DNA of 6,146 nt from Phycisphaerales bacterium. Lineage in GTDB: Bacteria > Planctomycetota > Phycisphaerae > Tepidisphaerales > Tepidisphaeraceae. Below are positions 5,603-6,146 of the stretch, piece by piece; position 1 is the stretch's first letter, and each line of letters begins with the position of its first letter. Both the position numbers and the translations under genes were made by a program. The notes under the pieces were generated by a model. That model did no database searches, had not been told where the DNA came from, and saw nothing but the letters and a program-made list of their open reading frames with translations. The stretch covers positions 1 to 6,146 of the forward strand of contig JAQGHJ010000361.1 in NCBI GenBank assembly GCA_028288905.1, read 5' to 3'.

Positions 5603-6146
5603 TCACCGCTCCCGCCCCAGCGCGTGCCAGAACCGCTTGCCGTACGGCTCGGCCGCGAACGATCGGTAGCCGGGGACGGACGGCGGGGGATGGCCTTCCC
5701 GCTGGAGGGCGACGACCACGTCCGGGTCCGGCATGCCGCGGCGGCGGACGGCGTCCAGCGGGCGGACCATGCGGTTCAGGTAGATCGACAGGTCCGGCGG
5801 CATCGGCTTGTTGCCCGGGTCGGCGTACGCGACGGTGGCCACGGGGTCGGCGGCGAGGATCCGCTCGGCGATCGGCCGCATCTCGCTCCGCCCGGCCGGG
5901 GCGTCGGCGTACGCCCACAGCAGCAGGGCGTTCGTGCCCAGCACGACGACCGCCGACGCGGCCAGCGCGGCTCCGGGCCGGCCGCGGCGGGCCAGGGCGA
6001 ACATCCCCGCCGAAACAACCACGGCGGCCGCCAGCGCCGCGCCGCCCGCGGCCGGCGGGTACCAAGCTCCGCCGCCGACCCGGCGGAGCACCTTCGGCAC
6101 CATCCCCGCGATCGGCAGCGCGACGCCCATCGCGGCGACGACCGCC
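5603..6146 (-). CDS. Membrane protein, probable ArnT/PMT-like (GT39-type) glycosyltransferase, C-terminal part (truncated by window edge)
   Basis: The frame runs leftward from the right edge to a TGA at 5603-5605, and it is open upstream of its first ATG (6128-6130), so the N-terminal part lies outside. Counting from that ATG there are two hydrophobic helices, ~26-47 and ~54-75, plus part of another at the very start, and then a soluble domain of ~100 residues. The pattern MRPIAERILAADPVATVAYA (84-103) followed by LSIYLNRMVRPL resembles the end of ArnT-like glycosyltransferases, where a last membrane helix is followed by 'RPLAE...VVxYGD...FYLGRPV'. Such enzymes move sugars from polyprenyl-phosphate donors to envelope acceptors on the outer face of the inner membrane. 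The catalytic first loop is not in the window, so the activity cannot be confirmed; an unrelated multi-pass membrane protein is the alternative. The gene converges on galU across the inverted-repeat gap. Confidence 0.65.
   Translation of the reverse strand, partial: AVVAAMGVALPIAGMVPKVLRRVGGGAWYPPAAGGAALAAAVVVSAGMFALARRGRPGAALAASAVVVLGTNALLLWAYADAPAGRSEMRPIAERILAADPVATVAYADPGNKPMPPDLSIYLNRMVRPLDAVRRRGMPDPDVVVALQREGHPPPSVPGYRSFAAEPYGKRFWHALGRER

Overview
The window is GC-rich bacterial DNA, probably from a planctomycete of the Gemmata group. That placement is an inference. It rests on base composition, on an exported TPR/coiled-coil protein ending in a trypsin-like fold of a planctomycete style, and on repeat-type intergenic DNA; no marker gene settles it. 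There are five protein genes, two of them cut by the window edges, and no rRNA, tRNA or CRISPR array that I can see.

Layout. The left edge (2-469, +) is the C-terminal PHP domain of a PolX-type DNA polymerase/3'-5' exonuclease. A 267-base gap with nothing recognisable follows. Next is a 582-residue exported protein (737-2485, +) made of TPR-like helices, a coiled coil, a Pro/Ala linker and a C-terminal HtrA/trypsin-like domain whose catalytic positions all appear to be replaced. A gap with a plausible sigma70-type promoter leads to a 79-residue protein of unknown function (2715-2954, +). Then come a GHMP kinase that closely resembles plant glucuronokinase (about 3082-4122, +) and a GalU-type UTP:sugar-1-phosphate uridylyltransferase (4301-5173, +). 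On the opposite strand, entering from the right edge, is the C-terminal part of a membrane protein that looks like an ArnT/PMT-type (GT39-like) glycosyltransferase (5603-6146, -).

How the genes fit together. The kinase and the uridylyltransferase form a logical two-step route: free sugar (glucuronate by homology) to sugar-1-phosphate to UDP-sugar. This is the same chemistry plants use to recover glucuronate. The membrane glycosyltransferase nearby would fit a cell-envelope glycan setting, but it is transcribed convergently and uses lipid-linked sugars in its known relatives, so a direct link is speculative.

Both larger non-coding gaps after 4122 carry repeat structures. Between kinase and galU (4123-4300) is an element with inverted ends of the ACCACGGAGAC type, an internal hairpin, and a perfect 8-base tandem array that stops almost at the galU start codon. 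Between galU and the convergent membrane gene (5174-5602) is a perfect 50-bp inverted repeat around a 111-base centre, of the 'GTCATCCTGAGCG' type. These repeats, the pseudo-protease and the kinase/galU pair are the parts most worth following up.
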